Source: Paragonimus skrjabini miyazakii
Lineage: Eukaryota; Platyhelminthes; Trematoda; Plagiorchiida; Troglotrematidae
Length of the DNA: 64,000 nt
Direction of reading: 5' to 3'
Assembly (NCBI GenBank): GCA_014338405.1
Contig: JTDE01000023.1
Coordinates: forward strand, 370,670 to 434,669
Shown here: in pieces, positions 26,237 through 36,857 of the stretch
How the letters are laid out: each line of letters begins with the position of its first letter
How positions within the stretch are numbered: position 1 is the first letter of the stretch
The notes under the pieces: model-generated
Databases searched by the model: none
What the model was told of the DNA's origin: nothing
What the model saw: the letters and a program-made list of their open reading frames with translations, nothing else
Translations under genes and position numbers: made by a program

Positions 26237-26822
26237 ATTGCTGACAGGCGGATTTTGATTTTCGTACAGAGTGAACATAACCCACAATTGATCACAACTG
26301 TCGCATTCCCGTAAATTTACCAGTAGACCCCTTTCGAAAACAACAAGCATTATACTCGAGTTTCGATCTCATTAGAGCCCGACAGTAGTGCATATCCTTG
26401 CCACGGCCGGGACTAGAACTCCGGTCACGCTCTCATGAGGTAACCGTCTTCACCGTGTTCACTCATCAGTAATCCAAAATATCGCTTTGCAGGTCTAATG
26501 AGATTGGAGATTTCGACCTGTCCACGGAGTCATACTCATGGGGTTATCGATTGGAGTTAACGGACAGTAACTGTGCCCCCTACCGAGATGATCGGGCAAC
26601 CTGATCATTACTCACACGCGAAAGTGGTTGTGCGCTAACATATGATGATTCGGTCGTGCCTACTGTGAGGTCAATGGAGCAGTGGTAAACATGGTTGTCT
26701 CATGAACAGCGTAACCGGAGTTCTATTCCTGGCAGTGGCAAGGATACGCACTGCTGAAGAGCTGTAATGAGAGTGAAACTCGAGTCTAGTGCTCCTCTTC
26801 GAAAGTGGTGTACTCCTCGACC
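26237..26822. mobile_element. SINE-like family 2, foldback copy C (opposite orientation to A and B)
   Basis: About 586 bp with inverted arms: the left arm carries ATACTCGAGTTTCG and the reverse B box, and the right arm the sense A-box-like GGAGCAGTGGTAAAC and GAGTTCTATTCC. The centre is complete and keeps the segments deleted in copy B. The whole element lies in the opposite direction to copies A and B. Its first ~310 bases contain the 259-base block almost identical to copy B, including shared private variants such as ATTATACTCGAG. Confidence 0.82.
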
Positions 26823-29120
26823 TACTGTGGCCACTAACTATTTAATATCTCTATGATTTTGTTACAGATGTAATGAAAAATTGCCATCCCACTATCAATG
26901 TATGTGTGTACAAAAAGTAGTAAAAGGTCAGTTGCAGGTTATTTCATTTCTTAACATATAATTGGAAATTCAGTGTTATTTTGCCCGTATTTTTTTGTAA
27001 ACTATCAAGGTAATTGGCATATGATACTTTAGAAAGATGTTTCACCGCTGGACAATCCAAACCTATTTTGAAAAGTTATTTTGTTCATAAAGTTATTATC
27101 TCCTGTTTTTCAGAGCCATTCTGTCTGAACAGCTATTTGTACTGATTATGAATTTTGACTGAATGCAAACGCGCGACTTCCTGTAATACACCAGCAAACT
27201 TTTCAATCAATGATAGCTCGGGAAAAGACTGGGTTGAGGAGTTTTCGAGTTTCAGATATTCCAGTAAAAGTTGTCGCCTTTGGGAAATAACAACGATTGG
27301 ATTTACTGGCTTTAATATTTAAAAATATTGTCCTGCGACGCCGCACTTCAAAGTGATAGGTGACACACGCCTCTTCAGCCAAATTGGATAACACAGGTTA
27401 GTTCAAAATAGTGTTTACAAGGAATATCCATAGGGAGTCATGGTCGATGTCTTTCAGCAACGAGTGTTGAAGGTCACAACATTCGCACTATTTGTTCAAC
27501 CAACTGATAAGAAAGGTGACCACCTGTTTAAAATTTTTGCCAGTCTCTTAGGTACTCTTTTTGTCACAATCGACAATTGTGGAAAGTAGTCAGATGGAAT
27601 ATTGAAAGAACAGATGCCGAGGCAGACACATCTGGTGATGAGTAGGCAACAAGCCATTTGATTTATGGAGTTATAGTGCGATAAGTTTAGAATATATTCA
27701 GTACAACTCTGTCTCAGTAACTGAATCACATAATCAGGAGTGAGTCCAATAAAAGGAATCTATATTAAAATCACTATGACCGAGAATAAGCATACTGTTT
27801 CTACTACAATGAATGTGCTTACCTTCTAACACTCACTAGGCCAGTACAGTGTAGACTAATCTCAAATCTGTTTCATTGTTGTACAGCAACGTTTGCATTA
27901 CAAAAGATTTTACATATGTTATTTATCCGGGTGTTACCTGAAACGGTTCTCTGAGATGAGAAGTAGCTGAAAAAATATTGCAATGAATATACAAATTAAC
28001 TCGTAGTGTGATAGCAATTTCCTCCTCGCGAATTTTACATTAGAGCTGCCGTTGTGTGACTTGTTTCAAATAAAGATCGTTCTTATAGAACAGGAGATTC
28101 AGATCAATGATGCACAAGTCCGGTTTATTGTACGAACGTGGTGGTCGGAGTATTTTCTCAGGGTAATTTGTGATATTGTTGGTTTCCGAACAATAATATG
28201 AGAAACATATTTCACAACAAACAGCTGTCATTCTATGCGAGGACAAAAGACAGGATGCCGAAATACGATTACGTATCTGTGCCATATTTGTAAACAGAAT
28301 GCTGATTTATTAGAAACTTGAGCAAATTTGTTTGTTGAATTATTGAGTTCATCTGCAGTGAATTAGTTCAATCAGTACGGAGGAGTTTCAAGTAAAACCA
28401 GGAGTAGGTCAGTAAAGTTGAACCATGCAGAACTGTTTCACTTTAAAGCGTGCCGGAGTTATCCCTAATCCGTCCATCGTGAAATAAAAGATTAACCGTA
28501 CATTAAAGGAGAAATCATTACTTGTCAGTGAGCCACGTTATCTATTCTTCTGTCTACTGGCGACATACTTCACATACACTTACTAGTGCTGCTGCGTATC
28601 TACCACCCAGATGGTAACAGCGTTGTCGTCAACAAACCGACTCCATTGAAAATAATATATTAATGCGTAAATAAGTTTGAGGAAAATTCTTTTTCACAGT
28701 CTTACATATAGCAATTCTTATTCGCTAATGACGTAGCATACGGTGGTTAATCACAGATTATATCATGCACTTAGGGATTGGGAAAGAAGAATTAACACAT
28801 AATGGAGCTAGAATTTATGTACACTTATCACGTAATCCGCTAGAGTCTTGGTTATATTTTGTGAAGATAGGACAGTAAAAGGTTAACCTGTATAATAACA
28901 GAGTTTCTGGCTGGTTCATTAGAGTTCAGTTCATCACAATCAGGTAGGTTGGTTCAAATGAGCTTCTTTTTGCTCATATTCTTACGGTGTTGGTGTGCGA
29001 GTGAAGGTGTTCCCAGCAGTATACAACATGTTTGATCATACATTCCTTCAGATGTACAAACAAGGCTTGCAGTTAACTTTTTGCAACGAGCGGTGGAAAA
29101 TAACTTGGTTCTCTGTGCTG
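26823..29120. other. Intronic stretch, nothing recognised
   Basis: AT-rich, short unrecognised frames only; no repeat copy seen by eye. Confidence 0.4.
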
Positions 29121-29135
29121 ATAAAATGTATTATA
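29121..29135. repeat. Target site duplication, left
   Basis: ATAAAATGTATTATA, identical to 29466-29480, flanking the family 1 SINE-like insertion. Confidence 0.88.
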
Positions 29136-29465
29136 AATTAGTAGTGTGGCAGATTTATGAATTTGGATGAGACCCAACTGTGAAAAGTCAGAGCTTCGGC
29201 TGGATTCGAACCAGCGACAGAAACACCATGCCTCAACGCGGCAAGTGCTCTACCAGCTAAGCTACGAAGCCACGCCAGGGGCTCGGAAGTTTCAGGTTTG
29301 GACTCGGTTACCCACCCGTCCCACTGTCTCTTATCAATCCCCCAAATGATCTAAGTAGTCGACTGCCTCGGCAGGATTTCTCAAACAGTTCACGCTGGAA
29401 TCCACCAACGCCACTGGCTGGTTCGAATCCAGCCGAAGCCCTGACTTTTCACAGTTGGGTTTCAC
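29136..29465 (-). mobile_element. tRNA-derived SINE-like element, family 1, copy 1 (complete, with target duplications)
   Basis: A 330-bp insertion lies between perfect 15-bp direct repeats (29121-29135 and 29466-29480, ATAAAATGTATTATA). It has terminal inverted repeats of 47 bp (29169-29215 and 29417-29463) with two mismatches, each starting near GAGACCCAACTGTG and ending in a tRNA T-arm. On the minus strand a complete tRNA-like domain follows the inner sequence. The end beyond the left inverted repeat (29136-29168) is a 33-base tail shared with copy 3. Long target duplications fit LINE-type target-primed insertion; the inverted ends are unusual for a SINE. Confidence 0.85.
29192..29271 (-). 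promoter_or_regulatory. tRNA-like domain with Pol III A and B boxes (family 1, copy 1)
   Basis: On the minus strand the 80 bases fold as a cloverleaf. The acceptor GGCTTCG pairs with CGAAGCT, the D arm lies in GCTTAGCTGGTAGAGC (A box TAGCTTAGCTGG), and a T arm GCTGG-TTCGAAT-CCAGC contains the B box GGTTCGAATCC. The anticodon loop lacks a clear T33 and I assign no isotype. It is part of a repeat, not a functional tRNA gene. Confidence 0.75.
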
Positions 29466-29480
29466 ATAAAATGTATTATA
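29466..29480. repeat. Target site duplication, right
   Basis: ATAAAATGTATTATA, identical to 29121-29135, on the other side of the insertion. Confidence 0.88.
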
Positions 29481-31200
29481 GTTGAGTTCCTATTACGTTA
29501 AGTAAAATGATACTAAGTCAGGTTGGAATATCATTTTGCAACTTCTTTCGTTGTATGACAATTATACTTGGTTTTACGGAGATAGTTAGCATTATAGAGA
29601 CCTAATCAGGTGGCGAAGTTAGATAATGCAGTTCTGTGGGGTGCAGCTGTCACATATGAAGTCCAAAAAGTGATAGTGAGTTGAAGTCAACGGATGTTGA
29701 ACACTACTGATTAGTTGTAATTGTTAGTAAATATTGATGCTCTCTTATTTGGCAATCGTTCACAGTGTGTATAGCGTATTTCACATGACCCCTTATAAAT
29801 CACTCCTGCTATCCATTATTTGGCAAACGGATTCACTAATGTTAAACTTATATTATCTCTCCTACAAATCAAGTTCACGGACGTTTTGTCGCAAGTAACA
29901 ACACCCATCTGTATCAAAAGGTCATCACACTGAGAGGTTGACCAACACATGTTTTTTGCAATTTTATTGCGCTGGTAAGTCACATGAGTCCTTATGGCAC
30001 CAGATTGTTAAATCGTCAATATCTGATTGATCTGGGTTAAAGGGTTGTAGTAACTAGTTCAGATTAGTGATCTTCCAAATGTAACACAGTGCGGTTTTGT
30101 GTTGTCATTTAAGTTGGAATAGCTACACAGAATGAGGCTTTTTGAATTCTATTTGACCGCCGTAATGTTATCGTGAATCGATAACTGGGGTATCTTAACT
30201 AATCTCTCTCTATCATCGGAATGTAATCATTTACCGTAACTCAAAGTAACTCATTAAATCATACACAGCTATCAGCACTCACATGCATTTATGACAGTCA
30301 GCGATGGTACCATCTCAAATTAAATCCGACTGAATGTTTGCCTCCATCCACGTTATATCGAGAGATCGCCAGTACTGTGCAACACACAGATTCACCTCCC
30401 CTAATAAATGCTGTCAACATATATTGATGTTATTCTGTGGTTTGATATGAATAGAAATGAAAGACTGATGTGCACTTTTCACACTTGATGTGGAACGTAA
30501 CCCGGTAGCAAATGTGCGCTAGCTCAGTTGATCTTTTGAAATGTGGTTGGGAAACACTTCAAAACAGTTGTCGCATTTTGCGTTAGAAAAATCGCCGACC
30601 AGAAACAGTAACTCATTTGAAGACAGCCTACAGTGTAGGTACTAAGGACTGCTCTTCAACAGATATGAAACGGTTACTCAAGGCGGAATGCAAAAACATT
30701 CTATTCATTACACTACGAGAATGTTAAAATAACATGAGCTTTTTGTCTTTGTTACAAAGACGCACAAAACTTGAAAGATTATCTAACAAAAATAGAACAT
30801 CTATAGCCAACATCATAAAACCTAGAGCATTTTGCGTGAAAACTACATGGTACCGTTGAAACGCTTGCTAAACTTTAAAACACGCAAAGCGGTTCTCTAA
30901 GCAAATTACTTGAATGACCCTTGCACAGAGTCGGTGAATCCTCAAAATATGGGTCCACACAGCAATTCACAAGCCTGACATAAACTGGACACCTCATTTC
31001 GAAAACTATTCACAATGACCAAACGCATGAGCGGCGTTATCGATGTTAATGCCACCTGAAAAGACTAGTATTTCACAAGTCAACTGGGGCCTGTAACAAC
31101 AATTACTCCATCGAAAAGACCTCCAACAAAGCACAGTCTTCATTGTCAAACTCGTTGGTTGCCATACCACATGCGCGCTCGCGTTTATAAGCCAGAATTA
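29481..31200. other. Intronic stretch, nothing recognised
   Basis: AT-rich sequence with no long frame and no repeat copy recognised. Confidence 0.4.
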
Positions 31201-31293
31201 TGGCCCACAACACTCCAGGTTTCTGCTCACACGTCGTGTGCACTTCTGCCCGGTTTGCTTGAGTGACCGACGCCTTCTGTCGGGGGTTTTTCC

Positions 31294-31640
31294 GCCTGCC
31301 ATTCTTCGTCCGTTTGTTCGATCTCGTTGAGCTATGGCTTATCCGGTCGCTTGTGCCGTCTGTAATTTATCCACTGTGAGCTTTGACCGTATTCTACGAC
31401 CGTGTCGGGATATTCCTCCGAGTGCTGGGATAATCTCGCTCCCGATCTGGTTGTCCATCTCATTTTGCCTGCCAAGCCCCGCCCGTTGTTCCGATCCAGT
31501 TGAACAATGACTCCTCCGGTCGCCCATGCTGTCCCCAATCCACTCGATGTGAGCTTTGGGAAGTACCTTTCTCCGCGCCGAGTGTTGATCTACTCGCACC
31601 TCCGATTTAATAATCCACCACAATATTTTCTTTTCAAACA
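31294..31640. repeat. GC-rich tandem duplication, period 173 bp
   Basis: Two diverged direct copies (31294-31466 and 31467-31640) both start GCCTGCCA and share CCGGTCGC and TGTGAGCTTTG blocks. The region is clearly GC- and CpG-richer than the intron around it. Each copy has an ATG (31334 and 31507) starting a related plus-strand peptide: MAYPVACAVCNL and MTPPVAHAVPNP, both then reaching VSF. The period is not a multiple of three, so the second copy is in another frame, ending at TAG near 31673. The minus strand is also open for 100 codons (31339-31641). Possible remnant of a retroelement leader or terminal repeat; unidentified. Confidence 0.6.
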
Positions 31641-31674
31641 CTTCACCTCTGTAGTGGGCACTCGGGACTGGCTA

Positions 31675-34600
31675 TAGTCACGCACTTCCTCAAGGGTGAG
31701 CAGACAGACAGGTGGTAGGTAATATGACGGTTTGACTGCAGAAGGATATTTTCCAAGGTGTATCAACTGTTGTTAGTTGGACCTTTTCCGAGTATCACTG
31801 TACACGAAATGCAAATTTATTACTCAGGGTAATCTGACGTTCAAGGTACGCAGGCTGTCAGAGCTGCGGCGAGTAAACCTGCCACCGATTCAGTAGTCCA
31901 CGCTACATGCATGGAAAATGGTTGCAGTAAGCCCTGTTGTGACTCATTTACACAGGTCAGTTCAACAGAAAGCTTCAATGCATTTGAGGTTCATGGTTAA
32001 TGAAAGAATATGTCTAACCTAATGTGTTTCCTAAAAGTTTCCACAATGTTGCAATCAAACAACTCAATTCACCTGTTTGAATCATAAATACGTCTGTCAC
32101 CCCCTTTTTTAGCTCAGAAAGTGGTACGTTAATAACCACTCATTTAGCCGACCCATCGTATGCGTGGCAAACCATTATTGCTGTTGAACACTAGGGTTCA
32201 AATCGAGTTCGATTTCAGTCACCTGCTAGGACACATCCAGACAGACAACCTAGAATGAAGTTGTACTGAATAGCATTAATATTGATCAGCTATTTGGTGA
32301 TGATTGCTGCCTACAAAGATGGGAGTTATATGAGACTGTTCGCCACTCCCAACTGTCTTCTAAGGTGGATGCAACATTTTTAGGGAATAGTATGTACAAA
32401 TAGAACCGCATTTGCTTGATATAAGTGTACACACTCAGATAAACGTTCGCGGTCTGCCCCATTCAAAACTGGCACTAGACTTGATCTTTGCTTTTGTTAT
32501 TACCCGTGAGTTGTGCTCACTGTTATCACGATCCGGGTTTTGATATCAGTTCACAATATGAAGGCAACCAATTTGGCCACAACTTCACTATAATCCTATT
32601 CAGCATGTCTGCAATATTATAGTAAAACGCTCGGACACATTGCTCGCGACTAATACCCAGGTTATGCACTACCGAGCGAAGCTCATGTCTAACATTTATT
32701 TTCAAGGGAGGTTAGTCGGATTCAGCTTCATGAGTGGAAACGTTGCCAGGATACTTAAGAGCGATGCAATTTTTATCAGTGGAATGCCATACTTTACACC
32801 GGTGTTAGGATATAACAGAATATTCTCCTGGTAGTTATTTCAACTTTAAAAGGTGTTGTCCTCAGTTCAGAAGATTGATGATGATAGCGATTGTAAACAT
32901 TTGACCTTAAGATGTTGGCCCTAATACATGCCAAGTTATGTTTTTGGTCCTCCTCACGTTCTCTACAGCTGAACTGGCCTTTCCGATTCAAATAAGTGTT
33001 TTGATCATGTTGCAGTAAAACAGAGCAGTACTGTAAAAAATAGTTTTATAAACTTATTCCTAACCCCATATTTGACTGAGCTATTAATATGGAGCGACTA
33101 ATGAACTTAACCTTAGCTGGAGTGGTTTCAGCTAATTTTCAGGGGCTTCAACTAAGTATTTTTACCTGATTACTTTTGATATGCATCCTAATTTTAGTTG
33201 ATAAATACCTATATGAAATGTTCAGTTGCTATCCGTTTCTGTCAGTGACTGGCCAGTAGATCTTCACGGATGAGCAATGTATTATTAAACATGACCAACA
33301 AGTTTCCATGCAGCCCAACTCTTATTCGTTCATCCTATTCATTAGTAATTTAGTCGCTAATGACCACAGTGTTGATTTCATTGCATCGTCGCCAACACCA
33401 TTAGCTTGACAACGTTTACCATTACGGTAACACATTTGCTGCTTTTCTTTTGCTTCACTGGTAGTATAATAGAACCACAAAGTTGAGTGCACTAACTTTG
33501 TGAAATCAGTTTGCTTTAAGCATTGTAAATAATTCAAGCCTTTCAAAAACGCAAGTGTTCAAGTTTCAATGATTATAGTGTGGAAAATATATAGAATGTT
33601 AAGAGGGACCGGGGATGGGAACATCTAATCTGTGAGGATTGCAAACGCCCAAATTATTTAGTTCTGTCTACCTTGACACCATCCAGAAATGTGTCCACCA
33701 AACTTTGCAAGAGTGCAAGGCATACCGAAGACCAAACTAGCAGATGAACTCATGAAGATCCATTCAAAATTAAGCCGAGTGACACGTTGTTGTTGAGCAT
33801 CTCGTCTCTCCCATTAATTGGGGTGAATGTGACGACCCACGTTAAATCACACCTAACCGAGCTACGCAGACTCAACGGTCTCTAAAAATCTGAACCACCA
33901 CGGTTCCAAATGCGTCGTAACTGTTGCATAATTACATCAAAACGATGTCTTCATGCCTAACAGTGACGTGATTGGCTTCTGTTATACTTGTTACTCGTTT
34001 TGTTTACTTCATCGTGGCTAAACTGTTTCGCATAACTGTTTTGTAGTTGGATGATGGATTACCGAGAACAAGGCTGTTCGGTACAGCATTTTTCTGAAGA
34101 ACACTCCCAGTACTATCAACCATCATAATCGTAATAAACTATGACCGTTCCCATATATCTATCACATTACGATACAAGGGATATGGCGCCAGAAGGTATA
34201 AAAAATACACCGTTATATCATGTAAATTTGAAATAGGTTATTTTAAAAATATTAGGTTAATTATCTTACGATTGGATATGCTAGTTGTGCTATGCAGGAG
34301 GTAAAACAAATGACAACTGGGATAAAAACCATTTTCAAAACTGAAACTATGTTGTTATTTTTGTTACTGTCAATATGATTACCTAGACGGCTTATTAGAA
34401 CTAGTGGATGTTTATGCTGCATCAGAAGAAAGGAAAGTGTAAGATAAATGGATGAAAACTAACCTGAACACTGCCCTATACAATCGTTTACTATTATGGC
34501 GGTTTGATAATCAGTTGCTTCTATAAATGGTTTATGGAAAGATTGGAGTTTTCATGGGCGAGATAAAATGCTTTGTGCTAAATAAAAAAGTATTTCTCAC

Positions 34601-35688
34601 TAACATCATAAAGAGTCTTTATGGTAAAGAGAAAACACTTCTTGTGCCTCCCACGATAATGTCATTTATTCGAATTGCACTGTTAAGGGTGGAATTTCGA
34701 AACCAATGAGGAAGAAGTGGTATCCAATAATATCTGCATATGGAGGATCTTGTGGCAAAAATACAGACCGCTTGGTAAAGCTGTCACAGCAACGTAGTAA
34801 GGGAATGAAACAACATTTTAATGACAGTTCAGAAGCGAATCTCAATGACTCAGAGATTGTCGAAGAGGTCGCGATGGTCGGTAATCTAAGCATTATATAT
34901 GAAGCACTGTGGCTTAGGATTCTGATATGATATTTCAGTCATGTCTACTTTGAGGTGAGTGGCGCAGTTGTTCATTAGACTGCCTGATAGCGAAGTTTGC
35001 TGGCGTTAAGTGATAAACAATAATGTAGAGTTCTAAAAGGTAGAAATGACGAAAATTGGAAGAATTCATGTGTATATGAAGGCTACAATCCAGTGGGAGT
35101 AGATTCCAAATAAGAGCACATCAAGTTATCATACTGTTCATCAGCTAGTAATTAAGGTTTTACTACACTTGTTCTCATTGACGCTTTCCAATGAAGGTGC
35201 TTTCTTTGAGAGCCTATGTTTGTAGGAATCTTCCATATGATGATAATATTTGAATTTTTTTTAAAGTATACCAACAACCAGGTGAACTCTCAAGACAAAA
35301 GTCTGTCTCTTTTCCATAGGACATTCTGTGTCTGTTTCAACTCTACCCCAAGTTTATGTTTACAGTTAATCGATTAAGTACCCGTTTCCTCAGCTTCTTT
35401 TGTGTATACTCATATCCTTGTTCTTGTAGAATTAGCTACGTGGATCGCACGACCAGGCGCTTATCTGAACGTACTCGTGAGCATCATCCAGCCTGAATCA
35501 GCAACGGAGTCACCAAGACAATTACCAGCGCAACGGTTACACATCATACTATCAACCTGGACTCATCTTTTCGTCCGATTCACTGAGTCAACGCCAGTCA
35601 CTCAAAAGCTGTCATATGTTGAATTTTGGCCCCAGCTGAAACAATCGGAATTCGACTGAATAATCCATATTTTAAACAGGGAGTCTTC
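31675..35688. other. Intronic stretch, nothing firmly recognised
   Basis: AT-rich, short unrecognised frames. A few bases at about 34945-34985 (GAGGTGAGTGGCGCAGT) recall the A-box region of SINE family 2 but are too short to call. Confidence 0.4.
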
Positions 35689-35754
35689 TTTTGAGAAATT
35701 TGAAACACTGAGTTCCCTTTAACCACTTCACCAAAGGAGAAAGAAGACATATAT
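35689..35754. repeat. Dispersed repeat Y, copy 1 (about 65 bp)
   Basis: It begins TTTTGAGAAATTTGAAACA, continues with gagttc and cttt blocks, and ends agaagacat. It matches 42389-42455 in the same orientation with scattered changes. It sits directly before a family 2 SINE fragment here and beside an RTE-like 3' end at the other site. Confidence 0.55.
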
Positions 35755-35755
35755 G

Positions 35756-35943
35756 TCAACACGGTTGCTTCATAAACAGCGTGGCCGTGGTTCTAGTCCC
35801 GGCAGTGGCGAAGAGATGTACTACTGACGAGCTCTAATGAGAGCGAAACTCGAGTCTAGAACTTCTTTTCGAAAGGGGCCGACTGGAAATTCTATGGGAA
35901 TGCCACAGCTGTGGTCAATTGTGGATGATGTTCAACTTGAAAT
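35756..35943 (+). mobile_element. SINE-like family 2, 3' half (copy D)
   Basis: A sense-strand half-unit from tcaacacggttgc through the B-box-like GTGGTTCTAGTCCCGG, CGAAACTCGAGTC and CTTCTTTTCGAAAGG to gatgttcaacttgaaat. The A-box half is missing. A separate inverted-repeat element follows immediately, then copy E, so D and E were probably one head-to-tail pair before that insertion. Confidence 0.78.
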
Positions 35944-36441
35944 ATATGTCAACGTTTCATTTACTCTCATCAGTCACAAACGTAAAACATGCCAGCTGTA
36001 TACATCATACAGGTAAGGACAGGCAGGGACTGAATACATCTACAGGCACACCAGTTATTATGTAATCACGACCATGGCAATTCGATAGGTTGCCTTAATT
36101 ACTATTGTGCACATGACATCGGCTGGTAACTCCGGATGATCATCGCTTCCTGTTTCAATTGCGCAACAATATCTTGAATGAGTTTAATGGGTCGACTTGG
36201 TGATCTGTTATCACGTGATGTTTAGCCACCGGTGACGTTGGATTTCGAGCCGCCAGTGCACCAAGTTGAGGCTGGTGCGTCATCTTCTGTTTCAGTCTAT
36301 AGGGTTGCCATAATCGTGATTACATGATAATTGGTGTGCTTGTAGATGTGCGTACTTCCTGTCTGTCCTTATCTATATGATGTATATAGCTGGCATGTTT
36401 TACGTTTGCGACTGATAAGAGTTAATATAACGTTAACATAT
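35944..36441. mobile_element. Inverted-repeat element (MITE-like) inserted at a SINE tandem junction
   Basis: A 498-bp element with terminal inverted repeats of about 137 bp (35944-36080 and 36305-36441). Both arms run inward from atatgt(c/t)aacgtt through cagtc(a/g)caaacgtaaaac and a TGCCAGCT block to aatcacga. The 224-bp centre has no coding frame of note. Terminal sequence and a possible TA target are compatible with a Tc1/mariner-type MITE, but this is inference. It splits copies D and E of the SINE family. Confidence 0.75.
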
Positions 36442-36857
36442 CCCCTACTACTCATAAGTAATCAAATATCACTCAACAAGTCAATGATTTTCGTGTTTTC
36501 AACCTGGAGAGAAGTCCTAGTCGAGGGGTCATTGATTGGAATTAACAGACACTAACTGTGTCCCCTCCCGAGGCGATCGAACAACCTGACGGTAACTCAC
36601 AAGCGAAAGTGGTTCAGCTTTCACATATGATAATATGGTCGTGCCTAATGTGAGGTCAGCGGCGCAGGGGTAAACATAGTTGCCTCATGAACAGCGTGAC
36701 CGGAGTTCTATTCCCGACAGTGGCAAGAATATGCACTACTGACGAGTTCTAATGAGAGTGAAACTCGAGTCAAGTGCTTCTTTTCGAAAGGGGTCAACTG
36801 GAAAGTCTACGGGAATTCGACAGCTGCGATCAATTGTGGGTGATGTTCAATCTATAC
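36442..36857 (+). mobile_element. SINE-like family 2, near-complete unit (copy E)
   Basis: The best single sense-strand unit here, about 416 bp. It starts tcccctactactcataagtaatc. A diverged central part and TAACTGTGTCCCCTCCCGAGG follow, then the tRNA-like part with an A-box-like AGCGGCGCAGGGGTAAAC and a B-box-like GAGTTCTATTCCC about 40 bases apart. It then continues through GAAACTCGAGTCAAG and TCGAAAGGGGTC and ends gggtgatgttcaatctatac. The A/B boxes suggest a tRNA ancestor, much more decayed than in family 1. Confidence 0.75.

Noticed and set aside
29192..29271. A tRNA gene on the minus strand (also 53513-53592 and 53952-54031)
   Set aside because: The cloverleaf is good, but all three lie inside the same repeated element with shared flanks, and the anticodon loop lacks a clear standard form. 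These are SINE tRNA-like heads, not functional genes.
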